Source of the DNA: Brevipalpus yothersi
Lineage: Eukaryota; Arthropoda; Arachnida; Trombidiformes; Tenuipalpidae
Length of the DNA stretch: 64,000 nt
NCBI GenBank assembly: GCA_003956705.1
Contig: QZCP01000082.1
Coordinates: forward strand, 1 to 64,000
Reading direction: 5' to 3'
Every line of letters starts with the position of its first letter. Position 1 is the first letter of the stretch. The translations under genes and the position numbers were made by a program. The notes under the pieces are model-generated. The model saw nothing but the letters and a program-made list of their open reading frames with translations, was not told the origin of the DNA and ran no database searches. This document shows positions 35,253 to 46,025 of the stretch, one piece after another.

Positions 35253-37828
35253 TCTTTAGTAGCGTCTACTCAATCCTGAATTTACATTTTGTATCTGATT
35301 CTTTGAAACGTTTGGATCGTATCATCTTATCCGGGTCATTTCGTATGCCACCATTATCAGTCTCAAGCTTTGATCTTTAAGGAACCGTGTAGAATAATGA
35401 TTGTCAGTTTTCTACACGTGTTTATAGTCAAGGTGCTCAGCCATGTATCGAATTCGGACCATCAGGTTATTGGTATTAGTTATTATTAGTCGCTGTTTCA
35501 ATTAAATATTTGTTCATCTGCTCATTGCTAGCTAGCTTTCAACTCGTGAAAGTTGGTAGATCTATCTTAATATCTACAACAAATCTGATATCAGGGAAAT
35601 GATGAGAACTTTTCTGTTGATTCAATATATTTATTCGCAAAGATTCTCAAGAGATGTGTGGTGTTACGGAAATCTACAAAATCTGATTTATTGTCATGAA
35701 AAATTGTCAGGATGAAAAATTCAATTGCTATCTTTTCTCTTCTCTTATGAGGCATATTTCTTCATAACATTTCGTCAGAAAATTTAACTAATATGGATAT
35801 TGGATTAGATATAAGATCAATACACGTATTCGTTATCATTGAATTATTTTAACCTTGAATCATGTCAGAAACCTCCATTGAAATGAGCCCACATCAGTCT
35901 GATAAGATTATGATGAAGAGATGGTGAATTATTCATGTCACTCATCTGAACCAAAATACATGCATAATTGCATGAATTAGGTGTTCAAAGTTGTAACATG
36001 GAGGAATCAAATGAATGGATTAAATTGTTTTTTTCGGGTGACGCAGTGAATGCTTAGTGCTTGCCATGTTTACACATAGTTTAGAGATACAAAACTAATT
36101 ATTGAACATAAATCCCATGATATTACCGTGGAAACGAGTTCAAATCGTACTGAATGATAATTTTTTTATAATTTTTTTTTCATGCACATTCGATGTACAT
36201 ATAACATGTTAGTGTATATAGTGCATTTCTGATTACACAAAAGATCCAAAATCAATCCTACAAGCATCTTTGATCATCAGCAGCAGGATAGTTGAAAAAT
36301 ATCATTCGATTGGACGAAAAGGTTCTTTTTTTAACCGATGTTCTAATATTTTAATATGGATTTACAATATTGGTGTTCATTCATTGTCGGTTCGAGCTTA
36401 CGAAGCAGTCGAATTCGTGATCTTTGACTTAGTTACTGATCGGAGAAGGATCGAAATCGATTAAGATTTTAGCGGGTATTTTTCGTTTAATTTCACGGAA
36501 AAGAGCTGATCTCTGAACTCAATAACCATTTCAAAATCATCATCAGAATATCATGAAAATTCGCAAGAAAACTTCCATACATCAACTCCATTTCGGATTG
36601 CACTCAGGATGCTATCAATACGGTATGATAAGACAGCTTTAATGATACATCAGAATCAACACAAGTTGATCTCTTTAATTTGATCAATCAGAGTAATGTT
36701 TCGTGTGTCATGTCCAACTGCTGTTATTCATGTTCCATTAACTGATCCATCCACAGGTTTCGGGTGCATCTGATTTGATCATATTTTTATACATGTATTG
36801 CTGTTCAATTGATATCATATTTCAAGTGTGTCAACATTAACCACTTTCAAGTGAAGTGTCAACCATAAACACAGCAAACAGTAACTCTGATGTCAACACT
36901 ACTCTTACCTCCTGTTAAACACAGCCCAACGATTATCATAAATTAGATTGTTACAAAGTTGATAAAGTGGGATAGACAGACCTCAACATATACACACAAT
37001 TTGCGTTCATTTGCGTATTTGTGGCATGTTGGCTTTTGGAAAACAATTACATGTGCTAATATGAGTTTCCGTACCATGATCGATTGACTTTGTTTCTTTT
37101 CAATCTTCACTTTCTCTCATTAACAAATGATTGGTATTCAAACTTGAGTCCATAACTGTGCTATTCGATTTTTTTGGTTTTCAAGTGTTTGGAATGTAAC
37201 CACCAAACTTGGTCTCTCACATGTCCCACAAGTTTCCCTGATCCAATCCAATTACACATGATTTTCTACTGTTTCACTCGCAATTGTCATTGTTAAACTA
37301 ATTACTGGGATAAGGAATCTGTGAGGATCAGGTCTTGGCCCAAAGTATGGCATGTTCATTTTGAAATGGAAAAGAAAAAAAAAAGTGGAGGGAAATCTCA
37401 GAGTTTCATGAAGCTCATAGGATGTCCGAAAGTTTTCCCTTACCAATTGAGATTAATGATCATTGTTTTATTGGGAGGAAAAAGATCAATTTTGGAGAGA
37501 CTGAAGTCCATGAGAAACATGTTCGACTTGAAACCTCAACACTTTGCTTTTTATTAATAGATGCCACCATAACTGGTATTAATATCAATTGATACTAATA
37601 TTAATATTAATATTCACAGGATCGCAATTTTGAGACTGATTGCGTTCCAATCAATTCAATTCACAATCAATTATCGTCAGAATGCAGAATCTCTGATGGA
37701 TAAATTGCTATTGATGTGTCATAGTTAAATTAATTATTTTTAAACACCAAAAAGTCACACAGTTACACAAATCACTGGTGGTTACGATCATATGAAGCTC
37801 TTGGTGATCCTTTTCGCTGGCTGGAAAG
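35253..37828. other. Intergenic, no gene recognised
   Basis: 2.6 kb of AT-rich DNA between the divergently transcribed lipase array and UGT genes, so it should contain both promoters. A short AT palindrome-like run of TATTAAT units is at about 37575-37612. No coding region can be supported. Confidence 0.5.
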
Positions 37829-38500
37829 ATGGGTAAAAGTTGACGAATATCGATTTCAGCAGTACCAGCGTAAGTTGATTTTTGTCATGCAGCAATCTGA
37901 TTCCATTTGATTTCTTTCCATTGATGGATCATATCAATTAAGTGGCTGGATTTGGTGATCTGCTTGAAACTCGTGGTCATCATGTGATTTTCGCTCAAAT
38001 TGAGAGATTCCGCAAGTTAGCGAAAGATTATGGATTTAAATTCAGAGCATTTGATGAGGAAATGACAAGATGGTGGTAAATTGAGATTGGTTGCAGACAA
38101 TTCCAAATATTTTGGTTCAAATTGGATCCAAGGAGAGAAAAATATGATCCGAGAAGATTCTCAAGTATTGGCTTCAAAATTCAAGGGAAGTTAAGCGATT
38201 GATAAAGCTTTCGATAAGGTCATCAATGAAGTTGGACATATCCATTGTACTGTGACGGATTTTTTGATCATCCTGCTATGTCAAAGTCGAAGAAAAAGTT
38301 TGATCAATATTCCACTCAACTCTTGCAATCCTCTACCCCTCTATTCTCTGGTCCCGAAATATTTTCTGGTTTTTTGATGAAAAATCCTGATCGATCTGCA
38401 TGGGCAGAATACAAGACGCTTATAGATCGACTATGGGCTGACACCAAAAGAGAACGAAGGAATATCTCAAACGAGCCGGGAGAAAGCTACTAAAACGAAA
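37829..38500 (+). pseudogene. UDP-glycosyltransferase pseudogene (UGT-2)
   Basis: A broken relative of UGT-1 and UGT-3. Exon 1 has the same 41-nt length (37829-37869, followed by GTAAG) but codon 5 is a TGA stop. Exon 2 resumes at about 37927 with stop codons and shifted frames: recognisable pieces are VAGFGDLLETRGHHVIFAQIE, YGFKFRAFDEEM, and, in other frames, AWAEYKTLIDRLWADTKRER up to about 38490. The whole C-terminal donor-binding half (HGGxxS, DQ) is missing. Retention of the first-exon plan shows that it came from a duplicated intron-containing UGT. Confidence 0.9.
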
Positions 38501-39181
38501 AAATACTAATCAAGATTGATCGAAAATGCTCCATGGATTTGCTCTTGATGATCTTTCATAAGCTATAAAAATAAAGAGTGCTGAAGCAAGAAATCCTAAA
38601 GTTCTTCATAGTGTAAGACCCGTATAAGTGATCCAGTCACTTCAGTACAGCTGATTCAGTTCAAAATTGACTATTTGTTTGTTCTGGTTATGGAATATTT
38701 TCATTCCTTCAAGATGTGAGTTCATAATTTCTCACCCTTGGAAAATACTTTTTCGGTATTGTTCAATTCATTCATTGATACTCTAAATCAGGTTACAAAG
38801 CTGTCATCTTTAGTGGATACTTCTTGATATATTGAATTAGCATAGATAGAAATATCTTTCAAAATTGTCCCTCAATATGGTGCTGTTTCGACCTCATCAA
38901 CAAGCGTTACTGGTTCCATTCGTCATTATCTTTGTCAAACACTTGCGGGATCTCATGAATTCCAGTCAATTTGAGTTAGCTTGGTTCTTATCTTTTGAGA
39001 ACTTTGGACCAGTGAAACTTTCTCATTTTGGAGAGAAATTATCACCGTGATATCTATCTTTCCATTGTTCAAGTGAACAGTCTACTGAAATCTTCTCAAA
39101 GTGCTAGGAACTGTTGAACAATCGCAGTTTACCTGTTCAGTGTTTGCTGTGTGATGTTTTTAGTACTGAAAAACAGTTAAA
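38501..39181. other. Intergenic, no gene recognised
   Basis: Right flank of the UGT pseudogene and 5' flank of UGT-3. A 61-codon frame at 38865-39050 has no recognisable similarity and I do not call it. Confidence 0.5.
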
Positions 39182-40622
39182 ATGGGCGAAAGTTTTCAAT
39201 TCTTATTAACAGCTATCCCTGCGTAAGTGTAATGGTTTCATCTCCATCATATGATGTATTTCAAATTCGGCTCTTTCCAGTATGGGCCATATCAATCCAG
39301 TTGTGGGAATGGGTGATCTACTGAAATCTCGAGGACATCGTGTTTTTTTCACTCAAGTTGAAAAATATCGTCAAATCGCCGAAGACCATGGTTTTGAATT
39401 CGTTCCTTTGGATGAAGAAATTGTTGGAAAAGATATGGCATCTATGTTTATCAATTGGGTCTTGGATAACTCGGAATATTTTGGATCAAATTGGTCTGAG
39501 AAAATCAAATCGGTCACAGTGGAAGATTCGAAAATTTTCTCATCAAACTTTGATAGTATCATCAAGTTGAATAATGCAATTGATAAAGTTCTGAACCAAG
39601 TTACCGTTGATTGTACCATAACTGATCTATCTGTTGATGGAGATTTGGTAGCTTTTGCTCGCCGAAAGGGTCTGATAAATATTCCTCTTATCTCATTCAA
39701 TCCATTGCCCATATATCCTGGTGGACCACAAAGTTTTGGCAGTGGCTTCTCGATGAAACATCAACAAAAAAGTTTGTGGCCTGCTTACAAAGAAAAAATG
39801 GATCTCATACTTTCAGGAGCAAGAAGGAAGAAGAGAGAATGGATGCTTTCTGAAGGAATGAAAATGTTGGCCGATAGAGTTGACAATGGACCATTTGTTC
39901 CCAGGCCAGATTATTTTGGCTTCTATCATTATCCAGAAGATCTTGAGTATAGTACAGAACTCGGGCCACCAGAACCGGGATGGATTCGTATTGATAATTG
40001 CATTCGTCATACTGATTCCAGTGATAAGTTTGAAGTACCCGAAAGTCTGATGGATAAGCCTGGAAAGCTTATCTACTTTTCAATGGGCTCACTAGCGTCT
40101 TGTGACGTCAAAGTGATGAGAAAAATTTTGTCAATTCTGGCCAAAAGTCCTCATCGCTTCATTGTGTCAACAGGTCAATTCGGTGATCAACTAGAACTGG
40201 CCAAAAATATGTGGGGTCAGCCTTATGTTGATCAGCTGAAAGTTCTCCAGGCTGTTGATATGGCCATCATTCATGGTGGCAATAATTCCATGATTGAAGC
40301 TTTATACCATGGATGTCCTCTGATTGTGATCCCATACTTTTTCGATCAGCTCGATGTGGCTCAGAGGATCCAAGATAAGGGTCTTGGAAGAAGAGTGAAT
40401 ATCTGGGATATAAGTGAGAAAGAATTGCTGGAAATCATCGAGAGCTCTCTCAGGGACTCGAAAGTCCATGAAAAGATTCGCAAAGTTTCCGAAAACATGA
40501 GATCATCTAAAAGTCAAGAAGAAGCAGTCAAAATGATCGAAGATCTCATGAAAAACAAGAAAAATTCCTCGGTTTCAATTGTTCAGCTTGATTACAGTTG
40601 TACCAGTGTAATACCAAGCTGA
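39182..40622 (+). CDS. UDP-glycosyltransferase, bacterial-like GT1 family (UGT-3)
   Basis: Exons 39182-39222 (41 nt) and 39281-40622 give 460 aa. The spliced N-terminus reads MGESFQFLLTAIPAMGHINPV, restoring the family start with the catalytic His; the partner Asp is in ITDLSVDG. The donor site is complete: FSMGSLAS, PYVDQLKVL, HGGNNS and FFDQLDVAQRI. There is no signal peptide or membrane anchor, so a cytosolic enzyme is expected. The C-terminal half is close to UGT-1, and the last about 15 residues (VQLDYSCTSVIPS) are unique to this copy. A role in conjugating dietary or xenobiotic compounds is inferred from the family in mites; the acceptor cannot be read from sequence. Confidence 0.93.
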
Positions 40623-41084
40623 GTATTCAAGTTTCAGGTCTGTTCCATAATCCACTGAAATAGTTGATCAAATGTTCTCTTGGAATTTGATTCCCATCAT
40701 GAATCTTATGGATAACGTTTTTCGTGATATATTGCTGAATTTATTTACATTCTGTATTTTAGCAATCATTATCATAGTGCTATTTAAGCCATCTTACGAG
40801 AAGTTTATTAACATAATTGATCAAATGCATGATGCCCCTTATGGAGTAAAATCACTATGTGTGAATCTGATCAATAATTCAAATAATTTGCATAATGTTC
40901 CCATCCTATATGGTTTTCAAAAATGCAATTTTTCAGTTTTGAGTCAATCTAGTTAGTTATATAAATGATTTGACCAGCTTTCTCAGTTCAATTCGATTTA
41001 GTTCACAAAAGTTCCAGCATTTTTCAATCATCGTAATTTTTCCTTTGAATTTTTTTCAGATATTAGGTCAACGAAATTGTATGA
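40623..41084. other. Intergenic, no firm gene
   Basis: Holds an open frame at 40672-40956 with one hydrophobic segment and no recognisable family; it may be 3' UTR of UGT-3. Nothing else seen. Confidence 0.4.
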
Positions 41085-41750
41085 TTGATTCATTGGTTAG
41101 CTATTTCAAATGTCCACCTCAAACATCTGAATGATGGGAACAAAAAGATGCATAGAATCGTTGATAAATCAATCGGTATTGAGAAGAGCCTAACCATACA
41201 AAGCTTAATTCCTGAAGCTAAACATCCATTTATTTGGTTTTTATTTGGTTTCGTTCTGCCATTATCGCCACAATAGTAAATGCCATCAGGCATCTCAGTG
41301 CGGTTTCATCAGATCATCCAGCTTTCTTTTCATACTATACAGCTGATCATACTATTTTTATGAACTTGCTCCAGATTATGTTGCTGCAATGGCTGCTGTA
41401 TCATCAATCGTATGTGGTTTAACTTTCTGGCATATTGGCTCTGCTCTTGTTGGGAACCAAAACGAAAGTTATCAATGAGATCTGTCTTTTTGACCAGGAA
41501 AGAATCTGTTTTGAATCAGTGGATGATTTGATGATATTTCAAAAAGTTCGTCCATCCATGATTATTGCCAGTAAGAGGGCCAGATTTACGATTGCATCGG
41601 CTCTCATGATGGCTTCAATGTTTCTTCTGGCACTATGCACATATCGATCATGGGCCCACTTTCAAGTCTATTATCTCCAAGAGATGTGTGAAATCGTCGG
41701 ATTTCGTGATGGATTTGAATTGTTCCATCACTTATCATCTAACAATTAAT
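41085..41750 (+). pseudogene. Gustatory-receptor pseudogene (GR-psi)
   Basis: A decayed relative of the receptors at 42947 and 44844. Three successive frames carry matching pieces: SIGIEKSLTIQSLIPEAKHPFIWF; then SSDHPAFFSYYTADHTIF; then FDQERICFESVDDLMIFQKV followed by FTIASALMMASMFLLAL and TYRS. Frame changes lie near 41270 and 41420, and the C-terminal third, with the last membrane segments, is absent. Not expected to make a receptor. Confidence 0.85.
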
Positions 41751-42226
41751 CTCACTATATGGAGACCAGTAGTTAGATTATGATGAAGTCCAACAGGTGA
41801 TGGTAAAGTTTTGATGAGATCCACCTGGTAAACCAGAGCATCAACAATGGATGTGCTCGAGTTGCTTACATCGAAAAAGGTACCATTGGTTTGAAGAAAT
41901 TCTTCCCTGGCATAGGCATGCCAATCTTCACCAGGCGTGCTTTCGAGTTCACCTGATTTTGACCATTGTTCCAAGATGACCCTGTTTAATTGACATATTC
42001 TCGTGATAGGAGGTTATGGAGGATTTTTCTCACAAAATAGTCTAACAGGATTTATTAGACAGATTTTGAGAAGTGAAAATTTCCGATCACGCACAGTAGT
42101 AGCAGGGAGACTGCAAAATTGGCAGAAGAAACTTTTGACGTCAACAGCTTCCATCATTCGACTACGATTCGAGTATTTCCACAGTAAATCTCGTTGCCCA
42201 TGATAGATGAATGTGAAAGCTTCCAC
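41735..42226 (-). pseudogene. Unidentified coding remnant next to the receptor cluster
   Basis: Two minus-strand frames, 42226-42014 and 41974-41735, are separated by a stop and a frame change. They have protein-like composition (YHGQRDLLWKYSNRSRMME in the first; GEDWHAYAREEFLQTNG and SSTSIVDALVYQVDLIK in the second). A second copy of the last stretch at 60721-60808 keeps the same reading frame (SSTSIADVLISQVDFIK) despite base changes, as expected for formerly coding DNA. I cannot name the family. A possible acceptor (AAACAG) lies at the frame change, so one intron is an alternative to a frameshift. Confidence 0.4.
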
Positions 42227-42814
42227 TGGTAAAAAATTTCAAGTTTTATGGTGATGTTATTTTGCTACAGCCATTTAACACACCGAATGCTGTTCTGAAT
42301 TGATGGAATCGATAAGATTTTGAAGATGTTGCATGCATTTGAGCTATTTTGCATTATTCTGATTATTTTATTGGACTGTCTAGAAGTCAATCCTCTCAAA
42401 CACAAAAGTGGAGAGTACAAGCAACATTTGAACTAGGAACTGATAGAAAAAAAGCTGAAAATTTTCAAATTTTCTCAACAACAAAGGGAAATTTCGATTT
42501 TGTCTTGGATTTCTTTCCATAATATATTTCCTAATCTGATGAATAAATATTTTCCGTGTTTCTATCGACTTTTCAGCCCAATTGCTTTCTGGTAAGATTC
42601 TATTGCTCAATCAAGAACGGTTATCGATGAATTGTCACTTGATCAGATCGATATCGATATTACTCTCTACTAACATTGTTATTCATCAAGGGCTGACTTT
42701 GGGAGATGATTCAGAAAAAATTTCATGCTGATACTCATTAATTTGGTAACATTTAGATTTGTTTTCTAAGATATATGGAAAGTCGATGCTAGAAGATATG
42801 GTTCTGCTAATTCT
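42227..42814. repeat. Receptor 5' flank, duplicated at 60.8-61.5 kb
   Basis: Similar, in order, to about 60820-61500, and its right part also to 44400-44840. It carries the upstream DNA of the receptor genes in each copy. Confidence 0.75.
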
Positions 42815-42946
42815 GTGTTTGACGTGATCAACATTTTTTCGAGCTTTTCATCGAAAATTTTGCTAATCAGTAATGAATACTCAATTGTAATCACTGGTAA
42901 GAGAAATTTTTTTCTAGTAGCATTTCCTTCAAGCTTATGCCCGAGA

Positions 42947-44131
42947 ATGATTGACCAGCAATCAAACCAGAAAAGTCATCGGAAAAAAGGAATTATTCGA
43001 ATCAATTCGAAGCCTATTGGAATCCAAAGAAGTTTTGCAATTCAAGGCCTCATACCTGTGCTGGATAGTGAACCAAATGTAAAATGGCCTCTAATTTGGT
43101 TTTATTTTGCATTTTTCTCAGAGATTGTGAATTCTTTCAGATACTTCATTGGAATTTTTTCACTCGATCATTCATCATTTCTATTATACTACATAGCTGA
43201 CCATTCAATATTTTACGAGCCAGTCAATGATTATGTTGCCTTAATGGCTTTTGTGTTATCAGTTGCTTCATGTATAACATTGTGGCACATTCATACAGCT
43301 TTCAAGAATGGTCGAATGGAATTCTTGACTATAATTCAGATGTTCGATCAAAGAGAGATAATTTTTGAAACTGAGAATGATTTGGATATCTTCCAAAAAG
43401 TTTATCCCGTCATGAAGATTGCTCGCAACAGTATGAATCTGACCATTGCTTCTGGACTTATGATGGCTGGTATGTTCCTGACAGCACTTCCTTCATACCG
43501 TTCGTTAGACTATGCAATTTATATCGGAATACCATGGACACCAATCCATTTGATGGGAGTTTTTGTACCATCAGCTATTGGAATGGGCCTGATGAACTTG
43601 TTCGCTACCATTTGCTATCTGATGCTCTTGAGAATTGAACGTTTTCGCAAGGAATTGATCTCATGTTTTGATCAAGGCCATTTCGGAGACTTGGCCCTGA
43701 GATATCATGATCTGAGAATTTTTTTATACAATCAAAATAAGTTTTGGAAAAAAGGTGTGGGTACACCTTTTCTTGGTTGGCTTTGGGTGAGTTGTTTCTG
43801 TAGCTATATCGTATTCTTCTTCCCTCTGGGTCCAATCTTCAAGACCGTCTATGCGATTTGGGACTTTCTTGCTCTCTGTATTTTTGTACCTGCTATGATG
43901 GCAGCTCATGTGAACATGAAGTTTTCCAATCTTCAGAAAATATTCGGTAAGCTAGATCTGCTGAAAATGCCGTTTAAAGACCATTTTCGTGTGATGACCA
44001 TCTTTGAAGATATCACACAATTAAGCCCCATGACTTGTCATGATCTATTCGCTTTCGACCAGCAGATACTGTTCAAAGCTGCTCTTGAACTTTGTGCACA
44101 CTTGCTTTTGTTAGTTATCAATAAAAGATAA
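42947..44131 (+). CDS. Gustatory receptor, seven-transmembrane (GR-1)
   Basis: Putative ligand-gated chemoreceptor channel of the arthropod GR family, strongly expanded in spider mites. The Met at 42947 aligns with the starts of GR-2 and GR-3 and gives 394 aa; an upstream in-frame ATG at 42815 would add 44. The single exon shows about seven hydrophobic segments (for example WPLIWFYFAFFSEIV, ASMAFVLSVASC-like, ASGLMMAGMFLTAL, IGMGLMNLFATICYLMLL, GWLWVSCFCSYIVFFF). The C-terminal part, LRYHDLRIFLYNQN to CHDLFAFDQQILFKAALEL, is the GR-like end; the insect TYxxxxxQF motif is not present as such. Its 3' half is almost identical to GR-2. Confidence 0.8.
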   Translation: MIDQQSNQKSHRKKGIIRINSKPIGIQRSFAIQGLIPVLDSEPNVKWPLIWFYFAFFSEIVNSFRYFIGIFSLDHSSFLLYYIADHSIFYEPVNDYVALMAFVLSVASCITLWHIHTAFKNGRMEFLTIIQMFDQREIIFETENDLDIFQKVYPVMKIARNSMNLTIASGLMMAGMFLTALPSYRSLDYAIYIGIPWTPIHLMGVFVPSAIGMGLMNLFATICYLMLLRIERFRKELISCFDQGHFGDLALRYHDLRIFLYNQNKFWKKGVGTPFLGWLWVSCFCSYIVFFFPLGPIFKTVYAIWDFLALCIFVPAMMAAHVNMKFSNLQKIFGKLDLLKMPFKDHFRVMTIFEDITQLSPMTCHDLFAFDQQILFKAALELCAHLLLLVINKR

Positions 44132-44843
44132 TGGTGGCCAAATTTGAAATACCATGTGTTTATAATTTGTTAAAGTCGGATATTAGCTCAAAACTTGAGC
44201 AGCTCAAACATAATAACTATTTCAATGCAAATGAATCGTAATTTTTTCAGTTAGCATTTGAGAATTTCTTCAAACTCATTCACATTGTCGTCTAGTGCAT
44301 TTTGACGTTCATTCATAGCCAGAAAACATGATAAACAAACGTTAAGCTGAGAAAAGAGTATAGTTTACATCAGAGAAAGCGTTTAGGATGGTCTGAAAAA
44401 ATCCGAAATAATATACTTTCTAATCTGCTGTAAAAAAATATTTTCCATGTTTCTCTTGACTTTTAAGCCCAATTACTTTGAAGTGAGATCAAGATTTTTT
44501 TTATTCAATCATGAACAGTTATCGATAAATTGTCACTTGATCAGATCGATATCGTAAATACTTTCTACTAACATTATTATTCATCAAAGGCTGACTCTGG
44601 GAGATGAATCGCTAAAGCTCCATACTAATACTCATTAATTTGGTAATAATCAGATTCATTTCCAAAGATATATAGAAAGTCGATGCTAGATGATATGGCT
44701 CTGCTAATTATGTGCATGACGTAATCAACATTTATTCGAGCTTTCATCGAAAATTTTGCTAATCGGTAACGGATACTCAATCGTTATCACTAGTAACGGA
44801 AATTTCTTTTCTGGTAGCATTTCCTTCAAGCTTATGCTCAAGA
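44132..44843. repeat. Spacer between GR-1 and GR-2, duplicated receptor flank
   Basis: The first about 70 bp match the 3' flank of GR-2 and the last about 450 bp match the 5' flanks of GR-1 and GR-3, so the duplication unit included both flanks. Confidence 0.7.
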
Positions 44844-46025
44844 ATGGTTGAACAGCAATCAAGCCAGCTTCATCGGAAAAAAGAAATTATTCAAATAACC
44901 ACCAAGCCTATTGGAATACAAAAAAGTCTAGCCATTCAGGGCCTCTTACCTGTGCTGGATAGTGATCCAAAAGTTAAATGGCCTCTAATTTGGTTTCATT
45001 TTGCATTTTTCTCAGAGATTGTGAATTCTTTCAGATACTTCATTGGAATATTTTCACTCGATCGTTCATCATTCCTACCATACTACACAGCTGATCATTC
45101 AATATTTTTCGAACCAGTCAATGATTATGTTGCCTCAATGGCTTTTGTGTTATCAGTTGCTTCATGTGTAACTTTGTGGCACATTTATGCAGCTCTCAAG
45201 AATGGTCAAAGGGAATTCTTGACAGTGATTCAGAATTTTGATCAAAGCGAGATAATTTTTGAATCTGAGAATGATTCGAATATCTTTCGAAAAGTTTATC
45301 CCGTCATGAAGATTGCTCGCAACAGTTTAAATCTGACCATTGCTTCTGGACTCATGATGGCTGGTATGTTTCTGACAACACTCCCTTCATACCGTTCCTT
45401 AGATTATGTAATTTATATCGGAATACCATGGACACCAATCCATTTGATGGTAGTTCTTGTACCATCAGCTATTGGAATCGGCCTGATGAACTTGTTCGCT
45501 ACCATTTGCTATCTGATGCTCTTGAGAATTGAACGTTTTCGCAAGGAATTGATCTCATGTTTTGATCAAGGCCATTTCGGAGACTTGGCCCTGAGATATC
45601 ATGATCTGAGAATTTTTTTATACAATCAAAATAAGTTTTGGAAAAAAGGCGTTGGTACACCTTTTCTTGGTTGGCTTTGGGTGAGTTGTTTCTGTAGCTA
45701 TATCGTATTCTTCTTCCCTCTGGGTCCAATCTTCAAGACAATCTATGTTTTTTGGGACTTGATTGTTCTCAGTATTTTCGTACCCGCTATGATAGCAGCT
45801 CATGTGAACATGAAGTTTTCCAATCTTCGAAAAATATTCGGTAAGCTAGATCTGCTGAAAATGCCGTACAAAGACCATTTTCATGCGATGACCATCATTG
45901 AAGATATCACACAATTAAGCCCCATGACTTGTCACGATCTCTTCGCTTTCGACCAGCAGATACTGTTCAAAGCTGCTCTTGAACTTTGTGCACACTTGCT
46001 TCTATTAGTTATCAATAAAAGGTAA
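44844..46025 (+). CDS. Gustatory receptor, seven-transmembrane, mosaic (GR-2)
   Basis: A 393-aa single-exon receptor with the same membrane layout as GR-1. Its origin is composite. Residues 1 to about 150 match GR-3 almost perfectly (for example SQLHRKKEIIQITTKPIGIQK and PYYTADHSIFFEPVNDY) and differ repeatedly from GR-1. From about residue 151 (YPVMKIARNS) to the end it matches GR-1 and differs from GR-3. The switch at DNA level lies near 45290. This pattern is best explained by gene conversion or unequal crossing-over. No stop or frameshift is seen, so a functional receptor is expected; ligand unknown. Confidence 0.82.
   Translation: MVEQQSSQLHRKKEIIQITTKPIGIQKSLAIQGLLPVLDSDPKVKWPLIWFHFAFFSEIVNSFRYFIGIFSLDRSSFLPYYTADHSIFFEPVNDYVASMAFVLSVASCVTLWHIYAALKNGQREFLTVIQNFDQSEIIFESENDSNIFRKVYPVMKIARNSLNLTIASGLMMAGMFLTTLPSYRSLDYVIYIGIPWTPIHLMVVLVPSAIGIGLMNLFATICYLMLLRIERFRKELISCFDQGHFGDLALRYHDLRIFLYNQNKFWKKGVGTPFLGWLWVSCFCSYIVFFFPLGPIFKTIYVFWDLIVLSIFVPAMIAAHVNMKFSNLRKIFGKLDLLKMPYKDHFHAMTIIEDITQLSPMTCHDLFAFDQQILFKAALELCAHLLLLVINKR

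Noticed and set aside
38865..39050. 61-codon frame before UGT-3
   Set aside because: No resemblance to UGT or other families and no splice context.
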